A stretch of DNA of 64,000 nt from Limobrevibacterium gyesilva (GTDB lineage: Bacteria; Pseudomonadota; Alphaproteobacteria; Acetobacterales; Acetobacteraceae), in the NCBI RefSeq assembly GCF_025989185.1, contig NZ_JAPDNT010000001.1, positions 1 to 64,000 of the forward strand, given 5' to 3'. The stretch's first letter is position 1; every line of letters starts with the position of its first letter. The position numbers were made by a program, and so were the translations under genes. Below are positions 9,325 through 19,005 of the stretch, in pieces. The notes below the pieces were generated by a model that saw only the letters and a program-made list of their open reading frames with translations, was not told the DNA's origin and ran no database searches.

Positions 9325-10572
9325 GTGAACAAGGAAAACGTCGCACTGCAGCCGGTCCGCGGCACCCGCGACCTGATCGGCGAGGATCAGCGCCGCCACG
9401 CCCATGTGATCGACACCGCCCGCCGCGTGGCCGCGACCTACGGCTTCGACGAATGGAGCACGCCGGTCTTCGAGGACACGCGGGTGTTCGCCCGCGGCCT
9501 GGGCGACACCTCCGACGTGGTGATGAAGGAGATGTACAGCTTCACCGATCGCGGCGGCGAATCGCTCACGTTGCGCCCGGAGGCCACCGCCGGCGTCTGC
9601 CGCGCGCTGGTCAGCAACGGCCTGACCCAGTCGCTGCCGCAGAAGGTGTTCTACGCCGGCCCGATGTTCCGCTACGAGCGGCCGCAGAAGGGCCGCTACC
9701 GCCAGTTCCACCAGATCGACGTGGAAGTGCTGGGCAGCGCCGAGCCGCTGGCCGATGCCGAGGTGATCGGCTGCGGCTGGGCCATCCTGCAGGCGCTGGG
9801 CGTGGCCAAGGACGTGGTCCTGGAGCTGAACACGCTCGGCGACCGCGAGAGCCGCGACGCCTACCGCGCCGCCCTGGTCGCCTATTTCTCCGCCCACAAG
9901 GACAAGCTCTCCGAGGACAGCCTGGCACGGCTGGAGCGCAACCCGCTGCGCATCGTCGATTCCAAGGACGAGGGCGACAAGCGCGTCGTCGCCGATGCGC
10001 CGACCATCCACGCGCACCTGACCGAAGCCGCGGCCGCGTTCTACGCCAAGCTGCAGGACCATCTGGCCCGCATCGGCGTGCCGTTCCGCGAGAACCCGCG
10101 CATCGTCCGCGGCCTGGACTACTACAGCCACACCGCCTTCGAGTTCGTCACCTCCCAGCTCGGCGCCCAGGGCACCGTGCTCGGCGGCGGGCGCTACGAG
10201 GGGCTGGTGGAGGAGATGGGCGGGCCGCACACGCCCTGCATCGGCTGGGCGGCGGGAGTCGAGCGCCTGTCCATGCTGCTGGCCGAGCCGCCGCCGGCGC
10301 CGCGCGGAGTCGCGGTGGTGCCGGTGGGCGAGGCGGCGGAGGCGGCGGCGCTGGACGTGCTGCAGGCGCTGCGCGGGGCCGGCATCCGCGCGGAGATGGC
10401 CTATCGCGGCAACCTCAAGCGCCGCATGGAGCGCGCCAACCGCATCGGCGCCCGCGCGGCCGTGATCCTGGGCGAGGCGGAACTGGCCCGCGGCGTGGCC
10501 CAGCTCAAGGATCTCGGCACCGGCGAACAGGCGGAAGTGCCGATCGCGGAGCTTGTCGCGAAACTCGGATGA
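9325..10572 (+). CDS. hisS: Histidyl-tRNA synthetase
   Basis: A 415-residue class II aminoacyl-tRNA synthetase that charges tRNA-His. The N-terminal QPVRGTRDL, motif 2 ([18 protein letters not shown], about residues 112-129), the histidine-specific [11 protein letters not shown] and the motif 3 region GWAAGVERL are all present, followed by an anticodon-binding domain from about residue 328. The start codon is GTG, one base after the ispG stop, suggesting coupled translation. Its stop overlaps the prfA start as ATGA. Confidence 0.97.
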   Translation: MNKENVALQPVRGTRDLIGEDQRRHAHVIDTARRVAATYGFDEWSTPVFEDTRVFARGLGDTSDVVMKEMYSFTDRGGESLTLRPEATAGVCRALVSNGLTQSLPQKVFYAGPMFRYERPQKGRYRQFHQIDVEVLGSAEPLADAEVIGCGWAILQALGVAKDVVLELNTLGDRESRDAYRAALVAYFSAHKDKLSEDSLARLERNPLRIVDSKDEGDKRVVADAPTIHAHLTEAAAAFYAKLQDHLARIGVPFRENPRIVRGLDYYSHTAFEFVTSQLGAQGTVLGGGRYEGLVEEMGGPHTPCIGWAAGVERLSMLLAEPPPAPRGVAVVPVGEAAEAAALDVLQALRGAGIRAEMAYRGNLKRRMERANRIGARAAVILGEAELARGVAQLKDLGTGEQAEVPIAELVAKLG

Positions 10573-11624
10573 GCCTTTCCCTCAAGCTCGACCGCATCGT
10601 CGACCGCGCGGCGGAGCTGCGCGCGCTGCTGTCCGAAGGCGTGTCCGGCGACACCTTCGTGAAGGCCTCCAAGGAACTGTCGGAGATCGAGCCGGTGGTG
10701 GCGCGCATCGACGAGCTGCGCGCCGCCGAACGCAGCGCCGCCGAGGCGCAGGGGCTGCTCGATGACCCCGAGATGCGCGAGCTGGCCGAAGGGGAGCTGT
10801 CCGAGCTGAAGGAGCGGATTCCGGCGCTGGAGCACGCGATCCGCGTCGCGCTGCTGCCCAAGGACGAGGCCGACGACCGTTCGGCGATCCTGGAAATCCG
10901 CCCGGCCGCCGGCGGCGACGAGGCCGCGTTGTTCGCCGCCGAGCTGTTCGCGATGTACCAGAAATACGCGGCCCTGCGCGGCTGGCGCTTCGAGGTGCTG
11001 GAATACGACGACACCGGCCTCGGTGGCATGAAGGGCGGCATCGCCGAAATCACCGGCCGCAGCGTGTTCGCGCGGCTGAAATACGAGTCGGGCGTGCACC
11101 GGGTGCAGCGCGTGCCCGCCACCGAAAGCCAGGGCCGCATCCACACCTCCACGGTGACCGTCGCGGTGCTGCCGGAAGCCGAGGAGGTGGACGTGCAGAT
11201 CGACGAGGGCGACCTGCGAATCGACGTGTACCGCGCCTCCGGCGCCGGCGGGCAGCACGTGAACAAGACCGAAAGCGCGGTGCGCATCACCCACCTCCCG
11301 TCGGGGATCGTGGTGGCGATGCAGGAGGAGAAGAGCCAGCACAAGAACAAGGCGAAGGCGATGAAGATCCTGCGCGCCCGCCTGTACGAGCAGCGGCGGG
11401 AGAGCCTGCACGCGACCCGCGCCGCCGACCGCCGCGCCCAGGTGGGCACCGGCGACCGCAGCGAGCGGATCCGCACCTACAACTTCCCGCAGGGCCGCGT
11501 CTCCGACCACCGGATCAACCTGACGCTGTACAAGATCGAGCGCATCATGCAGGGCGAACTGGACGAGTTCGTCGACGCGCTGACGGCCGAGGACCAGGCC
11601 GCGCGCCTCGCCGCGGACGTGTGA
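10569..11624 (+). CDS. prfA: Peptide chain release factor 1
   Basis: A 351-residue RF1 that ends translation at UAA and UAG. The codon-reading tripeptide PAT is at residues 183-185, which marks RF1 rather than RF2, and the peptidyl-hydrolysis motif GGQ is at 227-229; the Gln is the usual target of PrmC, encoded next. The start ATG overlaps the hisS stop by four bases. Length is normal. Confidence 0.97.
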   Translation: MSLSLKLDRIVDRAAELRALLSEGVSGDTFVKASKELSEIEPVVARIDELRAAERSAAEAQGLLDDPEMRELAEGELSELKERIPALEHAIRVALLPKDEADDRSAILEIRPAAGGDEAALFAAELFAMYQKYAALRGWRFEVLEYDDTGLGGMKGGIAEITGRSVFARLKYESGVHRVQRVPATESQGRIHTSTVTVAVLPEAEEVDVQIDEGDLRIDVYRASGAGGQHVNKTESAVRITHLPSGIVVAMQEEKSQHKNKAKAMKILRARLYEQRRESLHATRAADRRAQVGTGDRSERIRTYNFPQGRVSDHRINLTLYKIERIMQGELDEFVDALTAEDQAARLAADV

Positions 11625-12463
11625 TGCAGATCGGCGCGGTGTTGCGCCGGGCCGCGGACGCGCTGCGCGCCGCCGGAGTCGAGTCTCCTGCCCTGGAGGC
11701 CCGCCTGCTGCTGGCGCATGCGCTGGACGTGCCGCAGACGGCCCTGCTGGACCGTGCCGCCGAGATCGACCCCAACCGGTTCGATGCCCTGCTGGCCCGC
11801 CGCCTGGCGCGGGAGCCGATGGCGCTGATCCTGGGGCATCAGGGGTTCTGGACCCTGGACCTGGAGGTTTCGCCGGCGACGCTGATCCCCCGGCCCGACT
11901 CGGAGACGCTGATCGAGGCGGCGCTGGAAGCCTTCCCTGACCGCACCGCCGTGCGCCGCGTGCTGGACCTGGGCACCGGCACCGGCTGCCTGCTGCTGGC
12001 CGCGCTCAGCGAATTTCCGGCGGCCTGGGGCGTGGGAATCGACCGGGCACCAGCCGCGGCGGCGCTGGCCGCACGCAATGCGCGGCGCAATGGCCTTGCC
12101 AGCCGCGCCGCCGTGGTCTGCGCCGACTGGGCGTCCCCCATCCGGGGCCGGTTCGACTTGATTCTGTCGAATCCGCCCTATATCGCATCGCAGGAGATTG
12201 GCGCGCTGATGCCGGAAGTCGCGGTTCATGAACCGGCATCGGCGTTGGACGGCGGGTTGGACGGGCTGGATGCCTACCGCACGCTCATCCCTGCCCTGCC
12301 CGGCCTGCTGAACGAAGCCGGCACGGCTGTTCTCGAACTGGGCCAGGGACAGGCCGAGTCGGCCAGGAATCTCGCGCGGCAGGCCGGATTCGCCGCACCG
12401 GCCCTGCGCCGCGACCTCGCCGGCATCGCGCGTGCCCTGGTGCTGCATCGGGCAGTGCCCTGA
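11624..12463 (+). CDS. prmC: Release factor glutamine methyltransferase
   Basis: A 279-residue SAM-dependent methyltransferase that N5-methylates the glutamine of the GGQ motif of release factors, raising termination efficiency. It has the SAM motif DLGTGTGC (about residues 115-122) and the catalytic NPPY at 183-186, preceded by an N-terminal helical substrate domain. The ATG at 11624 shares one base with the prfA stop (TGATG); GTG at 11621 is an alternative one codon earlier. Pairing with prfA is conserved and functionally expected. Confidence 0.95.
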   Translation: MQIGAVLRRAADALRAAGVESPALEARLLLAHALDVPQTALLDRAAEIDPNRFDALLARRLAREPMALILGHQGFWTLDLEVSPATLIPRPDSETLIEAALEAFPDRTAVRRVLDLGTGTGCLLLAALSEFPAAWGVGIDRAPAAAALAARNARRNGLASRAAVVCADWASPIRGRFDLILSNPPYIASQEIGALMPEVAVHEPASALDGGLDGLDAYRTLIPALPGLLNEAGTAVLELGQGQAESARNLARQAGFAAPALRRDLAGIARALVLHRAVP

Positions 12464-12784
12464 AAAAACCGTTTGGCACCTGGGCCGAGGACGGTTAGCT
12501 TCCGCGACGCACGGCAGGGACCGCCCGTTCAGGCTGGCCCCGGATGCCTCGGCTGCGGCGATCGCGCCAGGTCCGGAATGCCCGGATCCGAATCGCGATG
12601 ACGGGCGGCAGGGGCGCCGCGCGGTAGCCCACGGAACGAGATGGCCCGGCCTTCGGGTTGCGGCGGCGGAATGACCAGGGGGAGTGCCTCTGTGTCCCCC
12701 ATCGCCAGGGTCCAGGATCGTGCACGCCTCGTGCGGCACCGTCCGGGAACGGGTCTGCGAACAGGAAGGCGCTTTGGCAAACTG
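12464..12784. other. Intergenic region before the DUF4167 gene
   Basis: No gene is supported in these 321 bases; open frames here have no recognisable product. AGGAAGG at 12763-12769 is the only ribosome-binding-like sequence, 15 bases ahead of the next ATG. A weak 6-bp inverted repeat AACCGT / ACGGTT (12467-12496) follows prmC but lacks a T-run. The leader and promoter of the DUF4167 gene probably lie here. Confidence 0.4.
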
Positions 12785-13258
12785 ATGAACATGAAACGCA
12801 TGCGCGGACGCAATCACCGGGGCGGTGGAGGCGGAGGAGGCGGCGGCGGCGGCGGTGGTGGCCCCATACGCCATCACGGCGGCGGCATTCCGCTCAACCG
12901 CAACCATGTCTTCGACAGCAGCGGCCCGGACCTGCGCATCCGCGGGACCGCGCAGCAATTGTTCGAGAAGTACCTGCAGCTCGGCCGCGACGCGACCAGC
13001 TCCGGCGATCGGGTGATGGCCGAGAGCTATTTCCAGCACGCGGAGCATTATTTCCGCATCCTCAACGCCATGAACCAGGCCGCCCAGCAGGGCCAGGGTC
13101 AGCCGGCCGGCCACCAGCAGCGCCGGCAGGTCATGCAGGACGGCTCCGGGGACGCCGATGGCGAGGATGGCGAGAGCCAGCCGGCCGGCGTGGGCGACCA
13201 GCCGGGCGGCAGCGACGCCCGCGAGATCCCGATCGCCGCGGCGCCGCCGGAAAGCTGA
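12785..13258 (+). CDS. DUF4167 domain protein with poly-glycine tract
   Basis: A protein of about 157 residues with the alphaproteobacterial DUF4167 signature: a basic start (MKRMRGRNHRGG), then a run of 14 glycines, then DLRIRGTAQQLFEKYLQLGRD and the AESYFQHAEHYFRILNAM helix. The C-terminal third is low-complexity Gln/Gly/Asp. The basic, glycine-rich N-terminus resembles RNA-binding RGG-like regions (inference). Function is unknown; a link to translation is suggested by the neighbouring prfA-prmC and is only contextual. Start may be ATG 12785 or ATG 12791. Confidence 0.85.
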   Translation: MNMKRMRGRNHRGGGGGGGGGGGGGGPIRHHGGGIPLNRNHVFDSSGPDLRIRGTAQQLFEKYLQLGRDATSSGDRVMAESYFQHAEHYFRILNAMNQAAQQGQGQPAGHQQRRQVMQDGSGDADGEDGESQPAGVGDQPGGSDAREIPIAAAPPES

Positions 13259-13272
13259 CCGCCCGAGGCTCC

Positions 13273-13302
13273 TCCAGGCCGGACGATGCCCTACGGCCTG
13301 GA
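13273..13302. terminator. Bidirectional hairpin between convergent DUF4167 and Nudix genes
   Basis: A perfect 9-bp stem TCCAGGCCG (13273-13281) / CGGCCTGGA (13294-13302) with a 12-base loop lies between the convergent genes and includes the stop codon and last codons of the Nudix gene. No T-run follows on either strand, so termination is inferred from position and stem strength. Confidence 0.45.
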
Positions 13303-14142
13303 CAGGGCGGCGCGCAGGCTTTGGCCTTCCTCGCCCGCGACCATCCCAAGGCGCAGGAACAGGTCGATCAGCACCAGGTTCACGTTGAACTTGAACGCGT
13401 CTGTGCCGCGCACCGCGTCCATGACGCGGCCGACCGGCCACAAGGCGAAGCTCTCGACCTCGCCGTCCGCCGCTTGCGGCACGAAATCTTCCGGCAAATC
13501 AAGATCATAGCAGTGCAGCAGGTCGCGGCGCAGGCCCTCCGGCCGCTCCATGGCGTAGCCGATCTCCGCCACCTTCACGGCGCGCCCGGCGATAGCGGCA
13601 GGGATCGCCGCCTCCTCGGCGGCCTCCTTCACCAGGGTTTCCTCCGGCGTCAGCCCCGCGGGCGAGCCGCCGGCGACGACATGGTCGAGCTTGCCGGGGT
13701 CCAGCGCCTTGCCGGCGGCGCGGCGGGCCACCCACAGATGCAGCCCGTTCGGCCGGCGCACGATGCCATTGGCGTGAACCCCCTCGGCCAGGACGCCGAA
13801 GGCCGGCAGCGCGCCGCGGTCGATCTGCGCCAGCGCGGGCTCGCCGGCGGCCGCACGGACATCGAACGCCTCGCCGCGCCAACGGCAGAAACCGCGTTCG
13901 GAGACGGCGCGGACGATGGCGGGCAGGTCGGCGGCCGCGTCCGCCGCCAGGACGACGCCGTCCGCCCCAACAACGATGCCGCCGAAGTCCGCGAGCGCCT
14001 GCGCCAGCCCGGGCCGCACCCAGCCGACCGGTGCCGCCCCGATGAGGAACGGCACCCGCCCCCCGGGAAGCATGGCGTTGTTGCACGCGGCGATATGGCG
14101 CATCAGGGTGTTCATGCGATGCCGGTAGCGCGTATCCGCCAT
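13291..14142 (-). CDS. Nudix hydrolase with DUF4743 N-terminal domain
   Basis: A protein of about 283 residues with an N-terminal DUF4743 domain (RHIAACNNA, then a region ending in VHANGIV) and a C-terminal Nudix fold. The Nudix box reads GGSPAGLTPEETLVKEAAEE; relative to the consensus the first Glu is Leu and the Arg is Lys, but this is normal for the DUF4743/Tnr3-like subfamily, whose fungal and plant members act on diphosphate esters including thiamine diphosphate forms. The substrate here is unknown. In-frame ATGs at 14187, 14142, 14115 and 14103 make the start uncertain. It is divergent from the ABC exporter. Confidence 0.82.
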   Translation of the reverse strand: MADTRYRHRMNTLMRHIAACNNAMLPGGRVPFLIGAAPVGWVRPGLAQALADFGGIVVGADGVVLAADAAADLPAIVRAVSERGFCRWRGEAFDVRAAAGEPALAQIDRGALPAFGVLAEGVHANGIVRRPNGLHLWVARRAAGKALDPGKLDHVVAGGSPAGLTPEETLVKEAAEEAAIPAAIAGRAVKVAEIGYAMERPEGLRRDLLHCYDLDLPEDFVPQAADGEVESFALWPVGRVMDAVRGTDAFKFNVNLVLIDLFLRLGMVAGEEGQSLRAALSRP

Positions 14143-14195
14143 TCCGCCAACTGCCTGGCTTTCAAAGCCCGCCCCCGCATGCCACATCGGTCGCC

Positions 14196-16028
14196 ATGAG
14201 ACGCATGATCGGCCCGCGCACCAATCTCGTTCCGGGCGAGCCCCGGTCCACCCTGCAGACGATCCGCTCGCTGCTGCCGTATCTGTGGCCCAAAGGCGAC
14301 CACGGCGCGCATCTGCGTATGGCCGTGGCCTGCGTGTTCCTGGTGGCCGCGAAAGTGGCGACCGTGTTCGTGCCGCTGGTCTACAGCCATGCGGTCGATG
14401 CGCTGGCGCCGGCCGGCGGCGCCGCCTTCATCGCGGTGCCGGTGGCGCTGATCGTCGGCTACGGCCTGCTGCGGGTGGCCGCCTCCGGCTTCGGGGAGAT
14501 GCGCGACGCCGTGTTCGCGGCAGTGCAGCAGCGCACCGTCCGCCGCGTGGCGCTGCGGACCTTCAAGCACATGCACCGCCTGTCCCTCCGTTTCCATCTG
14601 GACCGCCAGACCGGCGGCCTGTCGCGCTCCATCGAGCGCGGCACCACCGGCATCGAGAATGTGCTGCGGCTGGCGGTGTTCAATATCATCCCCACGCTGC
14701 TCGAAGTGACGATGGTCACGGCGATCCTGTGGAACCTGTTCGACTGGCGCTATGCCGCGCTGACCTTCGTGGCCGTGGCGCTCTACCTGTCGTTCACGCT
14801 GCTGTTCACCAACTGGCGGGTGAAGATCCGCCGCACCATGAACGAGACCGACAGCGAGGCGCAGTCCAAGGCCGTGGACAGCCTGCTGAACTACGAGACC
14901 GTGAAGTATTTCGGCAACGAGGCGCATGAGGCACGGCGCTTCGACGAGGCCTGGGCGCGCTATGAGCGGGCGGCGGTCAAGAGCCAGGTGACGCTGAACC
15001 TGCTCAATCTGGGGCAGGCCTCGATCATCGCCCTGGGGCTGGCGCTGGTGATGCTGATGGCGGCGAGCGGCGTGCAGGACGGCAGCATGACCGTGGGCCG
15101 GTTCGTGCTGGTGAACACGTATCTGATGCAACTCTATCAGCCGCTGAACATGCTGGGTTTCGTCTATCGCGAGATCAAGCAGGGGCTGACGGATATGGAG
15201 CAGATGTTCCGGCTGATGTCGGTGCACCAGGAAGTGGCGGACAAGCCGGGCGCGCCGCCGCTGGCCGTGCCGCACGGCGAAGTGGCGTTCGAAGAGGTGC
15301 AGTTCGCCTACAATGCCAACCGGCAGATCCTCAAGGGCGTGTCCTTCCGGGTGCCGGCGGGCCGCAGCCTGGCGATCGTCGGGCCCACGGGCGCCGGCAA
15401 GTCCACCATCAGCCGGCTGCTGTTCCGCTTCTACGACGCCACCGGCGGGCGGGTGCTGATCGACGGGCAGGACATCCGCGACGTCACCCAGGACAGCCTA
15501 AGGGCGGCGATCGGCGTGGTGCCGCAGGACACCGTGCTGTTCAACGACACCATCCGCTACAACATCGCCTATGGCCGGCCCGGCGCCAGCCAGGAGGAGA
15601 TCGAGCAGGCCGCGCGGCTGGCGCAGGTGCATGATTTCGTGGCCCGCCTGCCCGAGGGCTACGACACCCGCGTGGGCGAGCGGGGGCTGAAGCTGTCCGG
15701 CGGCGAGAAGCAGCGCGTCGCGATCGCACGGACCATCCTGAAGAACCCGCGCATCCTGATCCTGGACGAGGCGACCAGCGCGCTGGACACGCGCACCGAG
15801 CAGGAGATCCAGTCGGCGCTGCGGGCGGTGGCGCGCAACCGCACCACGCTGACGATCGCGCATCGGCTCTCGACCGTGGTGGACGCCGACGAGATCATCG
15901 TGCTGGACCACGGGGTGGTGGTGGAACGGGGCACCCATACCGATCTTCTGGCGGCCGGCGGCATCTATGCCCGGATGTGGGCGATGCAGGCCGAGCAGCA
16001 GGACCAGCCGGAAGCCGCCGCTGCCTGA
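14196..16028 (+). CDS. Atm1-type ABC exporter (fused permease/ATPase)
   Basis: A 610-residue half-transporter of the ABCB7/Atm1/HMT1 group. Six membrane helices occupy about residues 40-330; the [19 protein letters not shown] stretch (about 216-234) is diagnostic of Atm1 homologues and borders the glutathione-binding site. The ATPase has Walker [10 protein letters not shown] (about 396-404), signature [10 protein letters not shown] (about 500-509), and Walker [10 protein letters not shown]. Relatives export glutathione-polysulfide or metal-glutathione conjugates from the cytosol; substrate here is inferred. Starts at ATG 14196 or 14205 are possible. Confidence 0.92.
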   Translation: MRRMIGPRTNLVPGEPRSTLQTIRSLLPYLWPKGDHGAHLRMAVACVFLVAAKVATVFVPLVYSHAVDALAPAGGAAFIAVPVALIVGYGLLRVAASGFGEMRDAVFAAVQQRTVRRVALRTFKHMHRLSLRFHLDRQTGGLSRSIERGTTGIENVLRLAVFNIIPTLLEVTMVTAILWNLFDWRYAALTFVAVALYLSFTLLFTNWRVKIRRTMNETDSEAQSKAVDSLLNYETVKYFGNEAHEARRFDEAWARYERAAVKSQVTLNLLNLGQASIIALGLALVMLMAASGVQDGSMTVGRFVLVNTYLMQLYQPLNMLGFVYREIKQGLTDMEQMFRLMSVHQEVADKPGAPPLAVPHGEVAFEEVQFAYNANRQILKGVSFRVPAGRSLAIVGPTGAGKSTISRLLFRFYDATGGRVLIDGQDIRDVTQDSLRAAIGVVPQDTVLFNDTIRYNIAYGRPGASQEEIEQAARLAQVHDFVARLPEGYDTRVGERGLKLSGGEKQRVAIARTILKNPRILILDEATSALDTRTEQEIQSALRAVARNRTTLTIAHRLSTVVDADEIIVLDHGVVVERGTHTDLLAAGGIYARMWAMQAEQQDQPEAAAA

Positions 16029-16122
16029 CGCGACGCTCCGCGCCCGCGCGGGTTTCGGGTATGGCGGCCCGGCTTTCCAAGCGGCCTGGTTCGCGCGATA
16101 CCCGCTGAAAAGGAGACTGCCG

Positions 16123-16386
16123 ATGCCGATCGATCCCCCTACCGACCAAGGCGCGGATGCGCCGGGCGGTGCGCCTGCCGACCTCAGCCATGCCGGGACG
16201 ATCGTCGACAAGGCGATCGAGTACATGACCGGCCAGAATATCGGTTCGCTGGCCATCGCCTCGGCACTGCTGGGCGGTGCGCTGGGCCTGCTCACGCGCA
16301 GCCTGTCGGACGATGCCATCGTGCAGGTGCTGAACAACGCCATTGCCAGCGTGCGCACCGGCGACCTGCGCAAGATGGATAACTGA
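16123..16386 (+). CDS. Small single-helix membrane protein, unknown
   Basis: An 87-residue protein with a strong ribosome-binding site (AAAAGGAGA) just upstream of ATG 16123. An acidic, Pro/Gly-rich N-terminus (about 20 residues) is followed by an amphipathic segment and one hydrophobic stretch IGSLAIASALLGGALGLL (about 40-57), then a polar tail ending in RTGDLRKMDN. I do not recognise a family. It lies between the Atm1-type exporter and a glycosyltransferase with gaps of 94 and 11 bases, so it is probably co-transcribed with both. Confidence 0.75.
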   Translation: MPIDPPTDQGADAPGGAPADLSHAGTIVDKAIEYMTGQNIGSLAIASALLGGALGLLTRSLSDDAIVQVLNNAIASVRTGDLRKMDN

Positions 16387-16397
16387 CGCACCGGCGC

Positions 16398-17327
16398 ATG
16401 CCGCAGGATCAGGCAGCGGGGCGGCTGCGGATCGCGGTCGGCATTGTCACCATGCGCCGGCCGGCGATCCTGGCGGAAACGCTGCGGGAGCTGGGGCGGC
16501 AGAGCCGCAGGGCGGACCGGACCCTGGTCTGCGCGACCGGGCCGGATGACATCGCGGGCGAGGAGGCCGACCGACCGGGGATCGAGCTGCTGCTGTCCCC
16601 GGCGGGGATGACCCGGCAGCGCAACCGGCTGCTGGACGCGGCCGGGGATTGCGATGTCATCGTCTTCTTCGACGACGACTTCCTGCCCGACCCCGGCTAT
16701 CTCGCGGCCACCGAGCGCGCTTTGTTGGCCGATCCGGCCATCGTCGTCGCCACCGGACTGGTGCTGGCGGACGGCGTGAGGGGGCCGGGCCTCTCGCCCG
16801 CGCAAGGCCGCACGATCCTCTCGGAGCCGCAGCACCCGAACGCCGGCGTGCCGGTGCCAGTCTATAACGGCTATGGCTGCAACATGGCGATCCGCCTGGA
16901 CGTGGCGCGGCAGCACGGGCTGCGCTTCGACGAGGGCATGCCCCTGTATGCATGGTACGAGGATATCGACTTCACTCGCAGGGTCGGCGCGTTCGGGCGC
17001 ATGGTGCGGCTGCCGGCGGCGCGTGGCGTACACCTGGGCACCAAGACCGGCCGCGGACCCGGCGCGCCGCTCGGCTATGCGCAGGTGGTGAACCCGGTCT
17101 ATCTGTGCCGCAAGGGCAGCTATCACTGGCGTCATGCGCTGGTGAGCATCGGGCAGAACCTGGGCATGAACCTGGTGCGCGCCGCCTGGCCGGAGCCGCA
17201 TGTCGATCGGCGTGGGCGCCTGCGCGGCAATCTGCTGGGTCTGCTGGACCTGCTGCGCGGTCATGCCGACCCTGCCCGGGCCGGACGCGTCCGCACCGCA
17301 GACCAGCCGCCACCGGGCGTGGCTTGA
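16398..17327 (+). CDS. Family 2 glycosyltransferase
   Basis: A 309-residue GT-A fold glycosyltransferase with no membrane helix. The N-terminal strand RIAVGIVTMRRP, the acidic metal/nucleotide site VIVFFDDDFLPD (about residues 87-98) and the acceptor-side YAWYEDIDFTRRV (the ED motif of family 2, about 193-205) are clear. Donor and acceptor sugars cannot be read from sequence. It is not next to a polysaccharide cluster; the closest polymer genes are 10 kb away. Its stop codon overlaps the -35 box of rpmB. Confidence 0.87.
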   Translation: MPQDQAAGRLRIAVGIVTMRRPAILAETLRELGRQSRRADRTLVCATGPDDIAGEEADRPGIELLLSPAGMTRQRNRLLDAAGDCDVIVFFDDDFLPDPGYLAATERALLADPAIVVATGLVLADGVRGPGLSPAQGRTILSEPQHPNAGVPVPVYNGYGCNMAIRLDVARQHGLRFDEGMPLYAWYEDIDFTRRVGAFGRMVRLPAARGVHLGTKTGRGPGAPLGYAQVVNPVYLCRKGSYHWRHALVSIGQNLGMNLVRAAWPEPHVDRRGRLRGNLLGLLDLLRGHADPARAGRVRTADQPPPGVA

Positions 17328-17352
17328 CGGACGCGAAGCGTTTCGCCATAAG
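17324..17352 (+). promoter_or_regulatory. Promoter of rpmB
   Basis: TTGACG (17324-17329) and CATAAG (17347-17352) are 17 bases apart, 66 bases before the rpmB start. The -35 box overlaps the stop codon of the glycosyltransferase gene. Confidence 0.55.
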
Positions 17353-17417
17353 CCCCGGCTTCTGATGCACCCCGCGCCGGCCCCGGCCGCGCGCCTGACC
17401 GACCAAGGATTTTCGCG

Positions 17418-17726
17418 ATGTCACGCCGCTGCCAGATCACCGGCAAGGGTGTCCTGACGGGCAACAACGTCAGCCACGCCAACAACAAGACCCGCCGCCG
17501 CTTCCTGCCGAACCTGCAGGAGACGTCGATGTTGTCCGACATTCTTGGCGCCGACGTGAAGATGCGCCTGTGCACCCGCGCGATTCGCACGGTGGAGCAC
17601 AATGGCGGCATCGATGCCTTCCTGCTCGGCACGCGGAACAGCAAGCTGCCGGAGGAGGCCCTGGTGGTGAAGCGGCGCATCCAGAAGGCGCACGCGAAGA
17701 AGCAAGGTGCCGGCGCGGCGGCCTGA
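17418..17726 (+). CDS. rpmB: 50S ribosomal protein L28
   Basis: A 102-residue L28 with the conserved start [26 protein letters not shown] (about 16-30) and the alphaproteobacterial C-terminal extension past the usual 78 residues of enteric L28. It lacks the paired-cysteine zinc motif of the C+ form, having only Cys5 at the start. It stands alone (rpmG is not adjacent) with its own promoter and a strong terminator. Confidence 0.97.
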   Translation: MSRRCQITGKGVLTGNNVSHANNKTRRRFLPNLQETSMLSDILGADVKMRLCTRAIRTVEHNGGIDAFLLGTRNSKLPEEALVVKRRIQKAHAKKQGAGAAA

Positions 17727-17757
17727 GCCCCCGGGCTGCGCTCAACGCATGAATACG

Positions 17758-17783
17758 AAAAGGCCCGCTCCGGCGGGCCTTTT
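17758..17783. terminator. Bidirectional rho-independent terminator
   Basis: A perfect 11-bp stem AAAAGGCCCGC (17758-17768) / GCGGGCCTTTT (17773-17783) with loop TCCG lies between convergent rpmB and moaA. The A-run on one side and T-run on the other serve both directions. Confidence 0.9.
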
Positions 17784-17824
17784 GCATTCCGGGCACAGGG
17801 CAGCGCTGGCGCCCGCCTGAAGGC

Positions 17825-18811
17825 CTACCCGCCGGTCACGCTCATGTGCCGCGCCAGGGCCGGCTGGCGGTGGCGGCGGTCGATGATGAAGTCGTGGCCT
17901 TTCGGCTTGCGGGCGATCGCGGCAAGGATGGCCGCGTCCAGTTCGTCGTCGCTGGCGCCGGCGCGCAGCGGGCGGCGGAAATCGGCCTGATCGTCCTGGC
18001 CGAGGCACATGTAGAGCGTCCCGGTGCAGGTCAGCCGCACGCGGTTGCAGCTTTCGCAGAAATTATGGGTCATCGGCGTGATGAAGCCGATGCGCCGGCC
18101 GGTTTCGGCCACGGTGAAATAGCGCGCCGGGCCGCCGGTGCGGTAGTCGGTGTCCTGCAGCGTCCAGCGGCGGCGCAGCCGGCTGCGCACCAGCGAGAGT
18201 GGCAGGTACTGGTCCATGCGGTCGCCGCCGATCTCGCCCAGCGGCATGGTCTCGATCAGGCACAAATCGAACCCGTGCTCGCCGCACCAGGCCAGCATGG
18301 CGTCGAACTCGTCCTCGTTGACGCCCTTCAGCGCCACCGCATTGAGACGCACCGCGAGCCCGGCGGCCTTGGCCGCAAAGATGCCGTCGAGCGTCTTCTC
18401 GATCTTCCCCCAGCGGGTGATCGACGCGAAGGTGGCAGGGTCGAGCGTGTCGAGGCTGACATTCACCCGCCGCACGCCGGCCGCATGCAGCGCGCTTGCG
18501 TGTTTCGCGAGTTGCGTGCCGTTGGTGGTGACCGTCAGCTCGTCGAGGCCGGCGCCGATGCGCGCACCGAGGGAGCGGAACAGCGTCATCACGTCGCGCC
18601 GGACCAGCGGCTCACCGCCGGTGATGCGGATCTTGGTCGTGCCGAGCCGGATGAAGGCGCCGCAGAGCCGGTCGAGTTCCTCCAGCGACAGGATCTCCGC
18701 CTTCGGCAGGAAGGTCATGTCCTCGGCCATGCAGTAGACGCAGCGGAGGTCGCACCGGTCGGTGACAGACACGCGCAGATAGGTGATGGCGCGGCCGAAG
18801 GGGTCGATCAT
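17825..18811 (-). CDS. moaA: GTP 3',8-cyclase (molybdenum cofactor synthesis)
   Basis: A 328-residue radical-SAM enzyme converting GTP to 3',8-cyclo-dihydro-GTP, the first step of molybdopterin synthesis. The radical-SAM cluster cysteines are Cys20, Cys24, Cys27 (CDLRCVYC); the C-terminal cluster that binds GTP has Cys252, Cys255 ([11 protein letters not shown]) and Cys269; the essential C-terminal Gly-Gly (SVTGG) is present. ATG 18811 gives the canonical MIDPFGR start with AAGGAG at 18826-18831. No other moa gene is in the window. A 194-base gap separates it from DUF3553 upstream. Confidence 0.96.
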   Translation of the reverse strand: MIDPFGRAITYLRVSVTDRCDLRCVYCMAEDMTFLPKAEILSLEELDRLCGAFIRLGTTKIRITGGEPLVRRDVMTLFRSLGARIGAGLDELTVTTNGTQLAKHASALHAAGVRRVNVSLDTLDPATFASITRWGKIEKTLDGIFAAKAAGLAVRLNAVALKGVNEDEFDAMLAWCGEHGFDLCLIETMPLGEIGGDRMDQYLPLSLVRSRLRRRWTLQDTDYRTGGPARYFTVAETGRRIGFITPMTHNFCESCNRVRLTCTGTLYMCLGQDDQADFRRPLRAGASDDELDAAILAAIARKPKGHDFIIDRRHRQPALARHMSVTGG

Positions 18812-19005
18812 GGCGACGGTTGTTCTCCTTCGTATATAGCGCGAATGTTGCGCCTCCCGCCAGCCGATGCAAGCCTGCCGCACCGCCCCAGGCCGGCGGC
18901 CGGCAGATTTTTCAGCGTGATTGCGCGCGCCGAAGACGGCTCCGGCTCTCTGGTCTGGCGCGCGACCTCATCGGTTCGGATGATTCCGTCCGAGCCGGCA
19001 TCGCC

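Noticed and set aside
13291..14142. Inactive Nudix enzyme because of Glu-to-Leu and Arg-to-Lys changes in the Nudix box
   Set aside because: The same departures are typical of the DUF4743/Tnr3-like subfamily, so inactivity cannot be claimed.
18834..18839. TATATA -10 box for moaA
   Set aside because: It would start transcription at the ribosome-binding site and has no -35 partner at 16-18 bases.
18812..19005. Molybdenum-cofactor riboswitch ahead of moaA
   Set aside because: The gap has GC-rich inverted repeats, but I could not match the conserved core of the Moco RNA motif by eye; a covariance-model search would decide.
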